Shown here: one piece after another, positions 12,301-25,133 of the stretch
How the letters are laid out: every line of letters starts with the position of its first letter
Numbering within the stretch: position 1 is the first letter of the stretch
Assembly (NCBI RefSeq): GCF_019399895.1
Contig: NC_091880.1
Coordinates: 2,604,001 to 2,668,000, forward strand
Direction: 5' to 3'
Length of the DNA: 64,000 nt
DNA from: Cardiocondyla obscurior
Taxonomy: Eukaryota; Arthropoda; Insecta; Hymenoptera; Formicidae
Translations under genes and position numbers: made by a program
The notes under the pieces: model-generated
Database searches by the model: none
What the model saw: only the letters and a program-made list of their open reading frames with translations
Told to the model about the DNA's origin: nothing

Positions 12301-15300
12301 TCACGGTGACGATTACCCGCTTTTCACGCCGTAAGGACGATCGAGGATGCGGAGATAGATGAAGCTAGGAATAGCAGCGAATGATAGAGCGAGCCGAGGT
12401 GGTACCGTGGAAGTCCTCGTAATCGAGAATTATGCTGATATGTTAATCGCATCGCCCCTCGCGCGAATTAACGCACGCCGGCAGCCGTGGCGAACGAGCA
12501 TTCCCGCGAGTTTATATCTCGGCAGAAGCGCTGGCGAATGCGGGAGCGACTTCTATTAACGAGGGGCTCGCGTCATTACCGCTTAACGAATTTAATTCAC
12601 CGGATTTGCATTTGTCGCTGCGTCCGCGCCGGGAAATCCCCTTTGGCGCGCGAAGCGCACCCAAGCGCGGCGCGCGCCCGTCAGTTTTGTGTGCGTCACC
12701 TCGAAAGGGCGAAGGTGCAACGACGATGACGACGGATTCCCGACGGGGCAGGGTCACGGGGTTCTCTCTCGCGGCGTCTAATGGCCAGCAACACCTACCG
12801 CCGACACCGAGAAGGCTGCATAATTTAAGGGCTAGCGCGCCGAAGGGAACAATAATTCGCGACCGGGACGGCCGCACGCTCGTAAGACGAAGTCGGATAA
12901 GGTGAGGGGGAGTCTTTGACCTCCGCGATGCACCGTGTGGTTCCCGATGATTCTCGATGGATCCCCTCATCGGTGTGGGCGTCGCGAACCATCGTGGGCA
13001 GCCGCGCCGTCCGTTTTCGCACATGTGCGTTAAATCGTCATGCAACTTCGGCGTTTCTTGCGTACGCAAACTCCCCGCGTCCTGGTCCTCGAGTTTTGTT
13101 TCAACGAGATGCAATTATTTTGTTTTCAAACGTGCTCGCAATTTGTATTAACGGCGGAACATCATAGATCCAGATTTTCAAAGCAATTTATCGAAGAAAA
13201 TGCTACATAAATTCAAATAAAAAAGAAATTGATAATGATTTTCGTAAATAGCAAACTGAGATGTCTAAAATTAGGCTTATTTCCTTCTTTTTTTTCGTTT
13301 TGCTCGCGGGAGATGAGCTCCGACAAAATGGTACCGCGAGAAGAGGCGGGTTGATACGGGGATCGAGCACGATCCTTACGTAATTGTCTTCAAGTGCATC
13401 TTCTCATGTACACACGTGATTCGATATCTCCTTACGCAATGAAGGACTCCGCGGGCGTGCTTACGAGCAAGCCGAGAGCTATGCTCTCGAATTCCCTCAC
13501 GTACAAAATTCGATTACCATTATTCGACGGCATCCATCTATCCGAGGAATGCCGGGCCGATTATAAAAATGTTTTTACACTTATTACGCGCGGATGCACT
13601 TGCCTGTCTGTAAACACTTTCTTCAAATTTGCATTACCCGCGTATTAATTTATTCGCCTAGCTCTCACGACCTCGCGAAGCTCTTCTTCATAAATAATTT
13701 CACGTTGGAGGCCGGTAATAAAATCCGCGGGGATTGAGACGTAAAGTCGCCTTCACCCAAGAAATTTCACGTGGCTTTTCATTCGTTTTTTCCGCGCCGG
13801 CAAATTTCCTGGCGACCGCGAGGGCTTAGGTTTACCATCGAGTGGGCCGGTTTTGCTATCTTAAAGGCAATGACGTGAGCTTTGCCCACGCCAGTATCGT
13901 AAAAGTAAAAGTCCGTGGCCGGCTTAATTTGTATATCCTCGAGTGCGTACCCGCATTTATATAAATCGTACTTTCCCGGAGTTCTGCGAACAGGTTCATC
14001 ATCACGATATACATATCGCCGATTAAGTAAAGCATATGAAAAGATCTTTTTGTCTCGGTCAAGACTTTAGATAAAATATTCGTGTGAAAAACATTATAAT
14101 TGACTATTTCCTACTAAAACCGCTCGGCTTCGTCGTTAATCTTTCCAGACAAAGATATTAGCGCGAAGCGGAGTTTCTTTGTAATTTCAAATGCGGTCGG
14201 CGAGAAGTTTCGCGTTTCGCTTTTCAGTCGGGAGTAATCGTGTGAAATTTTGTTGAGGCTCGTCTCTTGCCAGAAATGGATACGCGAGATTTAAGTGGTC
14301 ACTCTCTGTCGAAATCGCAAACTTTCTCTCTCGACCCTCGAAAAGGTGGACCACCTGTATTATATAACGCAATGTTTTTTTTTTGTGTCTCCTTTCTCTG
14401 CGCTCTTTTTTTCCTTCGAAGTAACTGGAAAAAAATATGTACACTAAACATTTCAGATTTTTAGCGACTGTTTTTCCTCATTTAAATTCCGATGAATGAA
14501 TCTCGTTCTAAGAGGCTTTGTATCGCGGCCGATGATCTTCGCGTTTTGCAAAAACAGCTCGGTAACTCTCCTTCGAGCGAAGAGGATGCCAAATCATTGA
14601 AGGGAAAAAAATTCGCTGAAGGTAGTCAGACCAGTTCGACAATGCGCACAACGCATTCGCCGTTTATGCACCGCCTACCTGCGGCGCGCGCGTTTATTTT
14701 ACCCTGACTTTATGCGCTTAATTTATCTGCTGACGTTCCGTTAGGAAATCCACCGGCTAATTTAGAACGCAAACTTAAACCTAACGAATGACGTTAACTT
14801 AAAGCATGTCGTTAACAAGGAGGCACGCCTTTATACTTCACGAGATGTACTCGTACGACCGGAACAAATTGATTATTTAAAGACCGTCGTCCGTCTTAAC
14901 GAATGTAAAAATGTGTAAGTACACTTAAAAAAAAAAAAGAAATTTACCTTGGATTTTTCATTCGTCAATTTTGTAACTCGTTTATTAACCTCGTCGTGCC
15001 CGCAAAAGAATCACGACTTTGCGGAAAAAATTAAGTTTGTTCTCTTTAACTCTGCAATTATTCTGGAATTACCAATTCGTACTTTAGTAATTGAACTATT
15101 AACGTCCGAGCGCAGAGATGCATCGGACATGTATAACGCAGGAATGCTCTCGACGCGGTATGTATGCAGAACTTAGCAATGTTGATCGCACGCCGGCTAA
15201 ACGATCGCATAAATTTTTCATCGGCGACGCCGGGCGACCGCGCGGGGACGAGATATGAAAAGCAATTGCGTCATTTTAATAACGGTGTCAATGGCGAGCA

Positions 15301-18300
15301 CGCGGCGGCGCCGTCGCGCCGCGATAAAGGGCGGAAATTAATAGTTACGACGGTCCTTAATTGACTGTTCAATCGGCGCGGGCAAATTTATCCCGGGGAT
15401 TTATGTAACCGACGCGGTCGCGGGCTTCGAGGCGATTCAATTATTACTCGTCGCCGCCTAATCGAGGTAATGCATTGCCGGATGCTGGGCTCGCGATCGC
15501 CGGGAGAAAAAAAAAAAAAAAAATCGTTAACGGAATCGTCGCGCGAGGGGAAATCGACCATGCGTGGATACGCGCGCTAAATTATGGTGTTGTCGCGTGT
15601 TGAGCGCGATTCGCGCGGCCGCTCGCTCGCGGCTGGAGCGTCGGCTGGCATCCCGTTCCAGCGCAGCCTCGGTCGGCACACGGGTGTCCTTGGCTACGGC
15701 CTTGCGAGTGCATCGCGTTGCGGCTGCATACGCGGCGTCCGGGCTCTCGCTCGCGGTAGCCGGGCGATTAATCGGACGGCCGAGTTATTACGATCGCGTA
15801 ACGATCGGGGCGACCGGGGCTTGCGAGCTTCGCGCGGATACGATTATCGCTCGCATCGCATTAGGCGTAACGCGTCTAACGACCCGCGCGCATCTCTCCG
15901 CGGCACTTAGCTTTCGCATCCGATGGGCGTCGGGAGGCCGCTGCTACGTCGAGCGGCTCGTTTCTCACTCCCTTTCCTTACCTCCTCTCGTTCTCATGTA
16001 TCCACGTCCGTGAAGCATCGCGAGGATCGCGTTCCCGGCGGAAAGCCGCGCGCCGCGCTTTCCCAGAAGTTTCGCGGTACGCGTTGCCCAACGCCGAGAT
16101 AACGATCTCCAATTTCCATTTTCCCCGCTCTCCCGCCGGGGAAGTTTTTCCCATCCGGATACCACGGCTCGGTGGTATGCCGCCGATTCGCCGTTTTCAC
16201 CGATCGACGTTACGTTGTTATTCTGATTAACGCACCGTCTCGGTAGACCGTTAGGGAGATAAGCGAGGAATAAATTTTCTAAATGCACGTTTCTCCCCCC
16301 GTGTAAAAAGACGAGCGCGCGAAACACGCGGCTACTTGCGCCGCAAACCCCATCTGTTTGATAAATAACCGTGCTCGCCGCTCGTGCACGTCCGAGTTAT
16401 TGAATTTAATCTTTACACGTCTCTCTCTCCACGGGGATACGTAAACAGCGAGGTATGAATAAATTTGCGATGGGCGATCCGTCCGGCGCTGCGGCGCACC
16501 GTGGATAATTAAAAGGGCAAGCTAGTCGCGCGCTCGCGCGAGGTGCGCTCTTATTGTTATCGCTCGACGGAGAGCAGCGGTATCCGTCTCCTGCCGACGG
16601 AATCCGCCAGGACATCCCGCGTCGTATCTGTCTACGCAGCAGGCGGCACGTCCTCTCGCCCCACCGCCATTAAGCCGTGGCGGACGGTGCCCTTGCCCGC
16701 TCGCGCGCGCAGGGCACAGAAAGGCCGGATAATATCTTCCTAGTAGTGAGGTAACCACCGGTTACGGGCGAACCGCCATTCCTCTCCTCCGAGGCCCAAT
16801 TAAATCGTAAAATCGTAGCCCCGGGGCTTGGAAATTGCGCGCCGCTTTTACCCCGGTCTTTCTCTCTCTCTCTTTTTCTCTCTCTCCCTTAGCGACAGCC
16901 CTTTTTGCCCTTGACTTATCGTTCCAAGGGTTGCACACCTAGCCCATCGCCTCGCAGGCGACGCAAGCACGATCGGCGATTAGCCGAGGACTCGAAAATT
17001 TCCGCGAGCGATTAATTCGCGCTACACGCCGGGACGGATTGTTCTTTAATTCCATATCATTACATTAAATGAACGTCCCGCGCGGGCTTTATTAACCTTG
17101 AGGATGGCTTATAGCCTTAAAATAAATCGCGATTCGAGATATTTAAACGAGATTGCAGATATCGCGTATGCAAACGGAAATTAGATATGGTAATTCCCCG
17201 GCTAAATGCTTCATAGACGTCATGTCCAAACAACGCTCGCGAGGTTTTTTTGACGGATAAAATACAGACTGCATGGATCGCGAGCGTGTAAGAGCCCGTG
17301 ATATCCTGCAAAATGTACAAACAAAGTCCTGTCCGAGGATCAACGTCACTTGAGGCACGGGGCGGCTATAATTTTGCGCTCTTACGCGCCATATAATCAT
17401 TGGCGTAAGGAAACGTCGTGAGAAAGGACTCGTTGATGCGCAACGTGGTCATCTCGCGATTACCTTGCCCACATGCCGCCGCTATATCTTTGGAGCCCGG
17501 GAATTAATGGACGACTTTCACATCTTTCGCCTCGCCCGGAACGGATCGCGGGGTTCTCGCTCCGTCCATTAAACAACGCTATCAAATTTCTTTTAATGCC
17601 CGTCATTTCTTTTTGGAATCCCCTTATTGCGAATTGAAAAAAAATAGCCAATTACGTTATAGCTACAATTGCGACAATTCCAATAATAAATGTATAATAT
17701 CTCGGTATAAAGAGCTCTTTTAGCATCGCGCGTAGCCGCTTGTACGTCGATATCGCGAGACATCACGTGTGTCCAGCCCCGTAAGGATTAACGTTTTCCG
17801 ATCGAGCGGTTATCGGTACGTGACTTGAAAGCTAGAGTACATGTGCAAAAAAAAAAATTAAAATAAAAAAGAAAAAAAAAGTTAATAATCCTAACAATAA
17901 CACTTCTCGCAACGGTAAAGCTGCATCTGGCCACCTGACAATTTCGCGATAATTCTAATGGAACGATTTCGTGATTAATGCGCTTCTGGTTCTAACAGTT
18001 AGAGACCTCGATGCGTCCGACGCCGCAGGTGGACGCAGACGTAACGGGCACGCGAAAAATGTCCCGATAACTCGCGCCGTCTCGCGTATGCGACGCGGAG
18101 TAATAACGAGACAACGACCGTCGTGACAACCACTTTACGCATGATGCGTCCAGCACATTTAGCTAACGGACGGCCCGTGCATTTTTTTTTCTTTTTTCTT
18201 CCTCGAGTCTCGGTTCGCGAAATAAAATCGGAACGAGCTGTTACGTCGAGGTAATACCTTCGGTTCGGAGTAGCCGCGCTCACGCGAATGACGAACGCGG

Positions 18301-21300
18301 TGGAACGATTTTCTCTCTTTCTTTTCCCGTAAAAAAAAAAAAAAAATAAGAATGGAAGAAAGGAAGAAGTCATACGCGGCATTTTAATGCACGACGGACA
18401 TCGTCTCTCTGTCATGGTGCGTTACGGCTTCTAATAGTAACACCGTTACGCCGCCCGTTACGTTTTCACGGCGGCGCGGGTTCGTCGTACTTGCCGCCGG
18501 GAGGAAAAGACCGATTCACTTCACGATGCGTAAGCGATAAATGAAGATCGCGAGGAGTGACGGACGAGATCCGTATCAATCGTAATGCCCTCTCATCCTC
18601 CGCCGGCAATCATTGCCCGGGTCTTGCGAGCCCCGACGCTCGCTCGGCGCCGAGCGTAACGTTTCGCTACGGTCCGGGATTTAAATCCGACAAATTTATT
18701 TCAGCGCATGTGACGCGGTAAAAAGAGATAAGTCGGGATAAAATGTAAAGCGATCCTAGGCGTCTTGTTGACGAGCCGATCGAATTGAGAATCACTGTCG
18801 GCATACGTGGCTGGAAGGCTCGCAGAAACCTTGCTAAGGGTCGGCGAAGAGGCTGCCCGTTTTCTGCGCCACGAGAACGACCGGCGTCCACCGCGACGAA
18901 CCCGCCTTTAAACGACCCATTGTTCTACGGTTCGAATTTAAATGCGAGCTCGCAGAGCTCCTCTCCGACGGATATTCGACATACGTCGTCGTGGAATGAT
19001 TGGATCGCCGATTCTAATTAACTTTCACTTTTGACATGTCGTACGAGCGACACCGGGTTTCGTATCTAACGCGTGCTTCGAATCGCGGGACAAGTCGTTG
19101 ACTCGCGACAGCTCGATGGGATTTTATCAGCAGGCGGCACGAAAATCAACGCGCTCGCATTTCGCTGGCGGATTCTTCGGGGAAAATTGCAGTCGAGAGA
19201 TACGATTTCTTTCTCGCTGAGAGCCACTTGCGTGCACAGGCACGTAAGGTGCCTTGAGAATGTGTTAGATCAGCGTGTAGGTCCTCTGAACCTCGTTGAC
19301 CTCAAGCCGAGGGCGAGCAGGCACCTCGGCCGACTTCTTTTTTTTTTTTTTTTGAGGACGGCTGCTCGCAAGGATACGCTCGGTCGTAACACCGCGTCGA
19401 GACCGGTCTCCTCTTTTACCAAAGGAAGACTCTGCGCCCCCTTTTCTATCCGGCGGGCGCGTTCTGGTGCCATCGATCCTCGTCGCTCCGACGGAGTGGG
19501 ACAATGCCGGCGCCGAGACCGCGAGCGTCGTGCCGCATTATCCGGAATACCGGACCCAGAACGTCATTCCGGCGTTTTCTGCTCCTTTTTTTAAAGACCT
19601 TTATCTCGGGACGGGCGAACGGCTTGCACGCCTCCCGAGCGCGAAATCTGCAGAGCGAAGCCTGTCTCGCTTGACTCGGCCAGAAAATCGTACTTAAATA
19701 AGCGCTTTATTATTTCGTTTATCGCCGGCGAAAAACGATCGCTCTTCGCGAGAGCCGGAGCCCCGGCTATCGCCTGGGCTTTACGAGGTAAAATTCCCGC
19801 GCGCGATAGGACGGGTCGAGACGAAAGATTATCCGTGAAATCGCATAGGCGACCGAGCGAAGGATTTTCATTCGCGCATTAGCGTTATCGGATATGCCCC
19901 GGCTCTTCCCCGGGAAACGCGATCCATAGTCGTCGGTGTGATAGACGTCTCCCCATAAATCCGCTATCCGGAAGATCGGGGACCTCGACCCGGCCAGAGT
20001 CGCGGTCGGGGTTCAGGGATTAAGTTATACGTCGTGACGGCTCATAGCTGGGATTTATGCCCGATCCCTAGGCGTGCAGGAAGTGCACGGGCAGGCGACG
20101 GGGCCGAAAGGGGGGGTTGGTTAGGTTCGAATCACGGTAGGGATCTCTCCCACGATTATTCAATACACTCGACGCCCGCGAGAAGAGTTTCCGCGTGGTG
20201 TCCCGGCCGTAAATAACCGCGGGAACGACCATTCTGAATAGTCGGCCCAGGCAAATCCCCCGGCGACGCGGCTTTTCCGCGTAGAAGAGGAAGCTCGGGC
20301 CACCGACGAGCGCGGCGCGTTCGCGAGCTCGTAAACGCGAGCTGGGAAAAGCCGGGGCGCGGCTCGCAAACGCACGACTTGACTACTTACGAGGGATCCC
20401 GGTTTACGCTCACGTAGAAGCACGCGTCTGCCTATCCCGAAGAATTCGTCCGCAGCTGCTGGCCGCGAGCGTCGGAAAGAAATCGCGCGGCTGGTAGAAC
20501 GCGGAACGTTTATGGCAATTTTACCGAAGCCCTCCCCCTCATCGGCAACCTGGCGGCCTCCGCCGGTTTCCTTATTCGTAGAGTCCTTGCGAGGTTGCGC
20601 GCCGATCTTGCGTGGCCCAAAGGCGAGTCTTTTACCTTAACATTATCGTGCTGCCGTGTAAAAATCTACAAATGATAAATCGCTCGGATGTTTGAGGATT
20701 AATAACGTAGACTTTATCCGTTTGAAATCTTTCTAATGAGAAAATAAATAGTTGGGGTATCATTGAAAACGTTATAAGATGACGTAATTTATTACAGATC
20801 TAGTTTAAACAAAGATTATTATTATTAAATTACATATGTTTGATTCGCGGTTCTTTCTTTATTTTTTATTTCTATTTCTTTTTTTTTTTCTAAATTAAAT
20901 TTAAAATTTTCACGGACTACGCCATCACGATTTGTTGTACGTTCCCAGGACTATCGCTGCAGAGCAGCCGGGCGAACGTAGCGTAAGGAAATGAACGTAA
21001 TTATTTTCGCAGGTAAATCTCATTTCCCGCATGAGCTCGCGAGAGCATGTCTTATCATCCAGGCGTGCGGGATTTATTAACGCTCGTCGCGGGCGTGAAA
21101 TTTTTTTTTTTTTTTACGCGGTTATATAAGCTCGCGCATCTAAACGAAAAGTGGTCGCCGCTTAAGTGCCATAAGGGACCAAGGTCGTCAGTAACCGATC
21201 TCGTAAGCGTACTTTCTTGGACAACGAGAGCGGCGGCCGACCCGATAGTCGGGGACCCCGTAAACGCCGCTGCCCAAGGTACGAAACGCGCGTTGCATCT

Positions 21301-24300
21301 AAGCGTTTGCCTGCAAACGATCGCCGCTACGCTGGTTACGAGGCACGTCGAGAAGACGTACGGGTCCGCTTTCGAGAAGAATCAGGTGTTTTTCTCGCAA
21401 CGCCAAGTCACATCTGTCGTTCGACGATCATTATTCAAATACCGGGGATAACGGTAATCCGGATCTAATAATATTCATGCGATCATAAAGGAGCGTATTG
21501 AAAGGCATTAATAATCATGAGATCATCGGCGTTTCCTGCTAACGGAGAAATATGTGTTTTCACGGATATTTATGCGAGAACCGCGCGTCATTCCGCTGAA
21601 AGGCCGTGGTTTGAAAGAGGATCCCCGGTCGAAGCGAATTAAATAATCGTCAAGCCGAGTATCGGGAATTGTCAAAGCTCCGGGCACGAGACGAAGGAAA
21701 AAGACCCGGGATGTTTGCTGCTATAGAACGCCGTACGGGATCGTGAGATGGAAAGCGAGAGGGGGCGAAATAGAATGTAGAAATTTACGAGCAAAAGGAC
21801 AGTGCGAAATCGCGCGAGAGATGTCATCTCGGAAAAAGCGGCGAGGAACGCGGAGAGAAAAGCGCGGACTCGACAAAGAAGGAGAATAATCATCGCGACC
21901 GGCGCTGAAATCATTTCCCCCTCGTGCTTCTCGCGTCATTAAGCTGCGCGGCTCGCCGGTGCGGTATCTCCCTTCGCGTTCCCCTTTCTACTCTTCCTTT
22001 TCGTCGTTAACTCGTTTCTTGCCCTGAACTTGAATCCATTTTTTTTTTTTTTTTCTCCCTCGAGCTCCGCTTCCACTTACCTTCCGTGTTCCATCCGCCA
22101 TGGACCTCCCTTCACGGGAAGGGCACGGGGGATGGGGACGGGAGGAAGAAGGAGGAGGAGAAGGCTGTTGCGAAGAAGCCACGGTAGCCGTATTTACGCG
22201 ATGACGAACTGCCTGTGCCTGCCTTGCCCTGCCTTGCGATAGGCGAAAGCAATTGGAAGCGAGGAGGATTCAAGGGAATTGTAGTCTCGATGCCTAGCGC
22301 AGATACGATGTTGCGAAGCAAGGTATAATTAGATAATTATAACTGCGATAACTCGCCGATCAGGATGATACTCAGGGGAGATATACTTTCAGTGCTCTCA
22401 TAATAATCTCTTACACGCACGTTTCTCTGATCTCGTATCAGGTAATATGTGCGCTTTCCAAAAAAAGAAAAAATAAATTAAAAAAATAAATTTATATATA
22501 TATATAATTCGCCCATCAAGAGCAATCAAATAAAGATTCATCAAACGTGACGGCGATGTGGAGTACCGTCGAGTAGCCGACTTAGCTCCGATAATTCTCT
22601 CGAAAGTCTAGGTGGAGTAACAATGTAACGACACGCTCGTGTGCAAGTACCCGTCGAACGTGAAAGCGACAAAAATACGTGGCGTGTCGCGGTGAGACAA
22701 GGCCACGCTCCTTGGAAAGACGTCGATCATCCAAAAACGTCGATGACGCTGACGTTTCGTTCGCCGTGAAAGCGCGTTGCAAAATCGTCGGCGACTTTGT
22801 CAGAAAGAGAGAGAGAAGACTGCTTAAGACGTGGGTGGTTAGCTTCGCGAGGATTAACTTTGTCGTTTACGAGTTCACTCGAGAGGAATTTCGTCGGTGG
22901 GCGAAGATTGATCTCTTCTCGAAAGAGGCGGGACTCGCAAGGACACGCGGAGAAAAGAAAGGTTGAATAAAAAAAAAAAAAAAAAAAAAAATATATCTAC
23001 CCACAAGATACTAATTTTGGGGGCGTTTCGCCTACGTCGGCGTCGATCAGACGTCCGTCCGGTAATTAGGCCTAATTGTGTTCCCGCTGGATCCGGCTTC
23101 TCCGCGGTCTAATCGCGATAATCGTCCGAGATCGTTTCCCTCGCTTCGAGTTGCAGCTCATCGATTCTCTTCGGCGGGCTCTCGAGAGTTACAATGTTAT
23201 TCGCGATGGCTGGATCCGAGCATAACACGCGTTACGCAAGAAGTTATAAGCGCCGTCTCTCCGTCGACGGACGGCGACCTCGTCGTTTTCTTAGCGCGTC
23301 CTTACGTCACGACAGATGTCACTTACGCGACACGCATTGCGTTCATCGCCGCGTTACGCTCGCAGTCGCGCGAACCACTTTTGGAATTTCATTGACACAC
23401 TTTGTACGTAAAGCGAGTAATAGTTTTGCCAAATCGCGATGTACGCAGTGTACCCGATTGCCTCAACGTCCCATTTTTCTTCGCCTGACAATAAATCCCG
23501 AATTCACAATGCAATTGAGAAACATCGCTCCTTTTCTTTGTCGCATCGCTCCGCGATTGCGGGGGAAAAAGTTTCACGTTGCCGAACATTATGTTGTCGC
23601 GAGCTGTACAATGTGCTCGAGATAAAAGGTTCCAGGTTCTTTTCGACGGCTCGCATAATTATATATATATATTTTTTAAGCATATCGGGACGCGTTTTAT
23701 TACTAACCGTAAGTTAATTAGCGAACAATTTGCGCTTCTTGCTTTTTCTCGTTCTCTCTTTCTCTCTTTCATCGATCATTCACACTTGCTGAACCTGTCG
23801 TGGGTAATTTTCTTTTCCCAACTTTTCCTTCTTCTCTCTTCCTTTCTCTCTTTCTCCTACCCGGACGGAGACCGCGCCCGATAATTATACAGGGTAACTA
23901 ACCGGCCGCACGCGACCGTTAGGCTCGTACCGCGATGCCGATGCCGATCGTCGGTTTTACCGTGTAATTGACGCCGACGTTAGCAAGCAAGATAATTTCG
24001 CGCTGCGTGCCGCGCGGCCTTACGCCGGACGCGGGCGGCGGCGGTCCATTCCCGCGGCGAGGATGGAACGAGACGCGGATTCCGCGATTCCGGATTCGCG
24101 TCGGGCTATTCTCGGCGATGCGCGCATAATTTCGAACGGGAATTCCGACCGGCCGGCACGGCAGCGAAGAAAAAAAAAAAAGCCACCGCGAGAAAAGCAT
24201 CTCGCAGTCGTGAGCGCGCGTGGAATATTCGATGAGGCAGAGGCATTTTTATTTTCACGTTTCGCGTTTCCGTCCACTTCGCTGGAGTCGTTCGCGCACC

Positions 24301-25101
24301 CACCGCGTGACTTCATCTCCTGACGCACCGCTATTTCCGTCGACGTGACTCCCGAGGTGCCCCTCCAATTCAATTGGAAACTAACGTCTCTCGAAGCGAC
24401 ACTCGGTGGAATACCTAACGATTTTTTTCTCTCTCTGTTCCTGGTAACTTCTTTCTCGGCGGTTTACATCCTTTTAGCTTATTTTTGCGGTTTAAATTAC
24501 TCGCGGAGATCGCGTTCCTCGCCCTCAGTTTCATTTCAGTCTCCTGGCTCGCGAGGTAAATGAAAGGAACGTTTTATCATTTAGAAAAAAAGAAAAAGAA
24601 CCCGGATAGCTCCGCGTTTCGCCAGAAATAAATTGCCCCGAGGGAAGATAACAGCGTGCCGGGGGATACCGCGACAATTTTTTCGGACTCCTGGAAAATG
24701 AATTGAATTAAAGTTGGCTCTCCCGACTTGCTTACAATTTCAAGAGTAGGCGCGCGTGTTTGAAAGGTAATCGAGGCGCGAGGATAGGCTACCGGCGTCG
24801 CGCCGCGGCGCATCCAGCAGCCGGCGCGGGACCGCAAAGGGTTAAAAGGATCTGGCCCGGCGAAGCTGGGTCTCGCGTGAGAAACGGAGTCGCGCGGGTG
24901 AGAAGAGTCGCAGAGGTCAATCGGCGGATCAATCTCAGCCTTCTCGATGACGGACGTCTTACCTGTCGTGGCGGCGAAAATTCCAGTCATCGCTAAGGGT
25001 TACTCGGTAGAGTTTGTACGTCGCTGGCGTGAGAGGGACGAGCGAGCGGCTCTGGCGCACTGATGCACGCTGCAGCTGCAGCTGCAGCCGCAGTTGGCTG
25101 A

Positions 25102-25133
<32 letters not shown>

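Noticed and set aside
13394..13648. 84-codon frame with ordinary amino-acid composition
   Set aside because: No recognised motif, no good splice sites and no neighbouring exon.
15564..16013. 149-codon plus-strand open frame
   Set aside because: Ala/Arg-rich, overlapped by another open frame in the same stretch, no motif; expected in GC-rich DNA.
20040..20160. GGTTCGAATC motif resembling a tRNA T-loop near 20125
   Set aside because: The flanking five bases do not pair, and no acceptor stem or anticodon arm can be folded around it.
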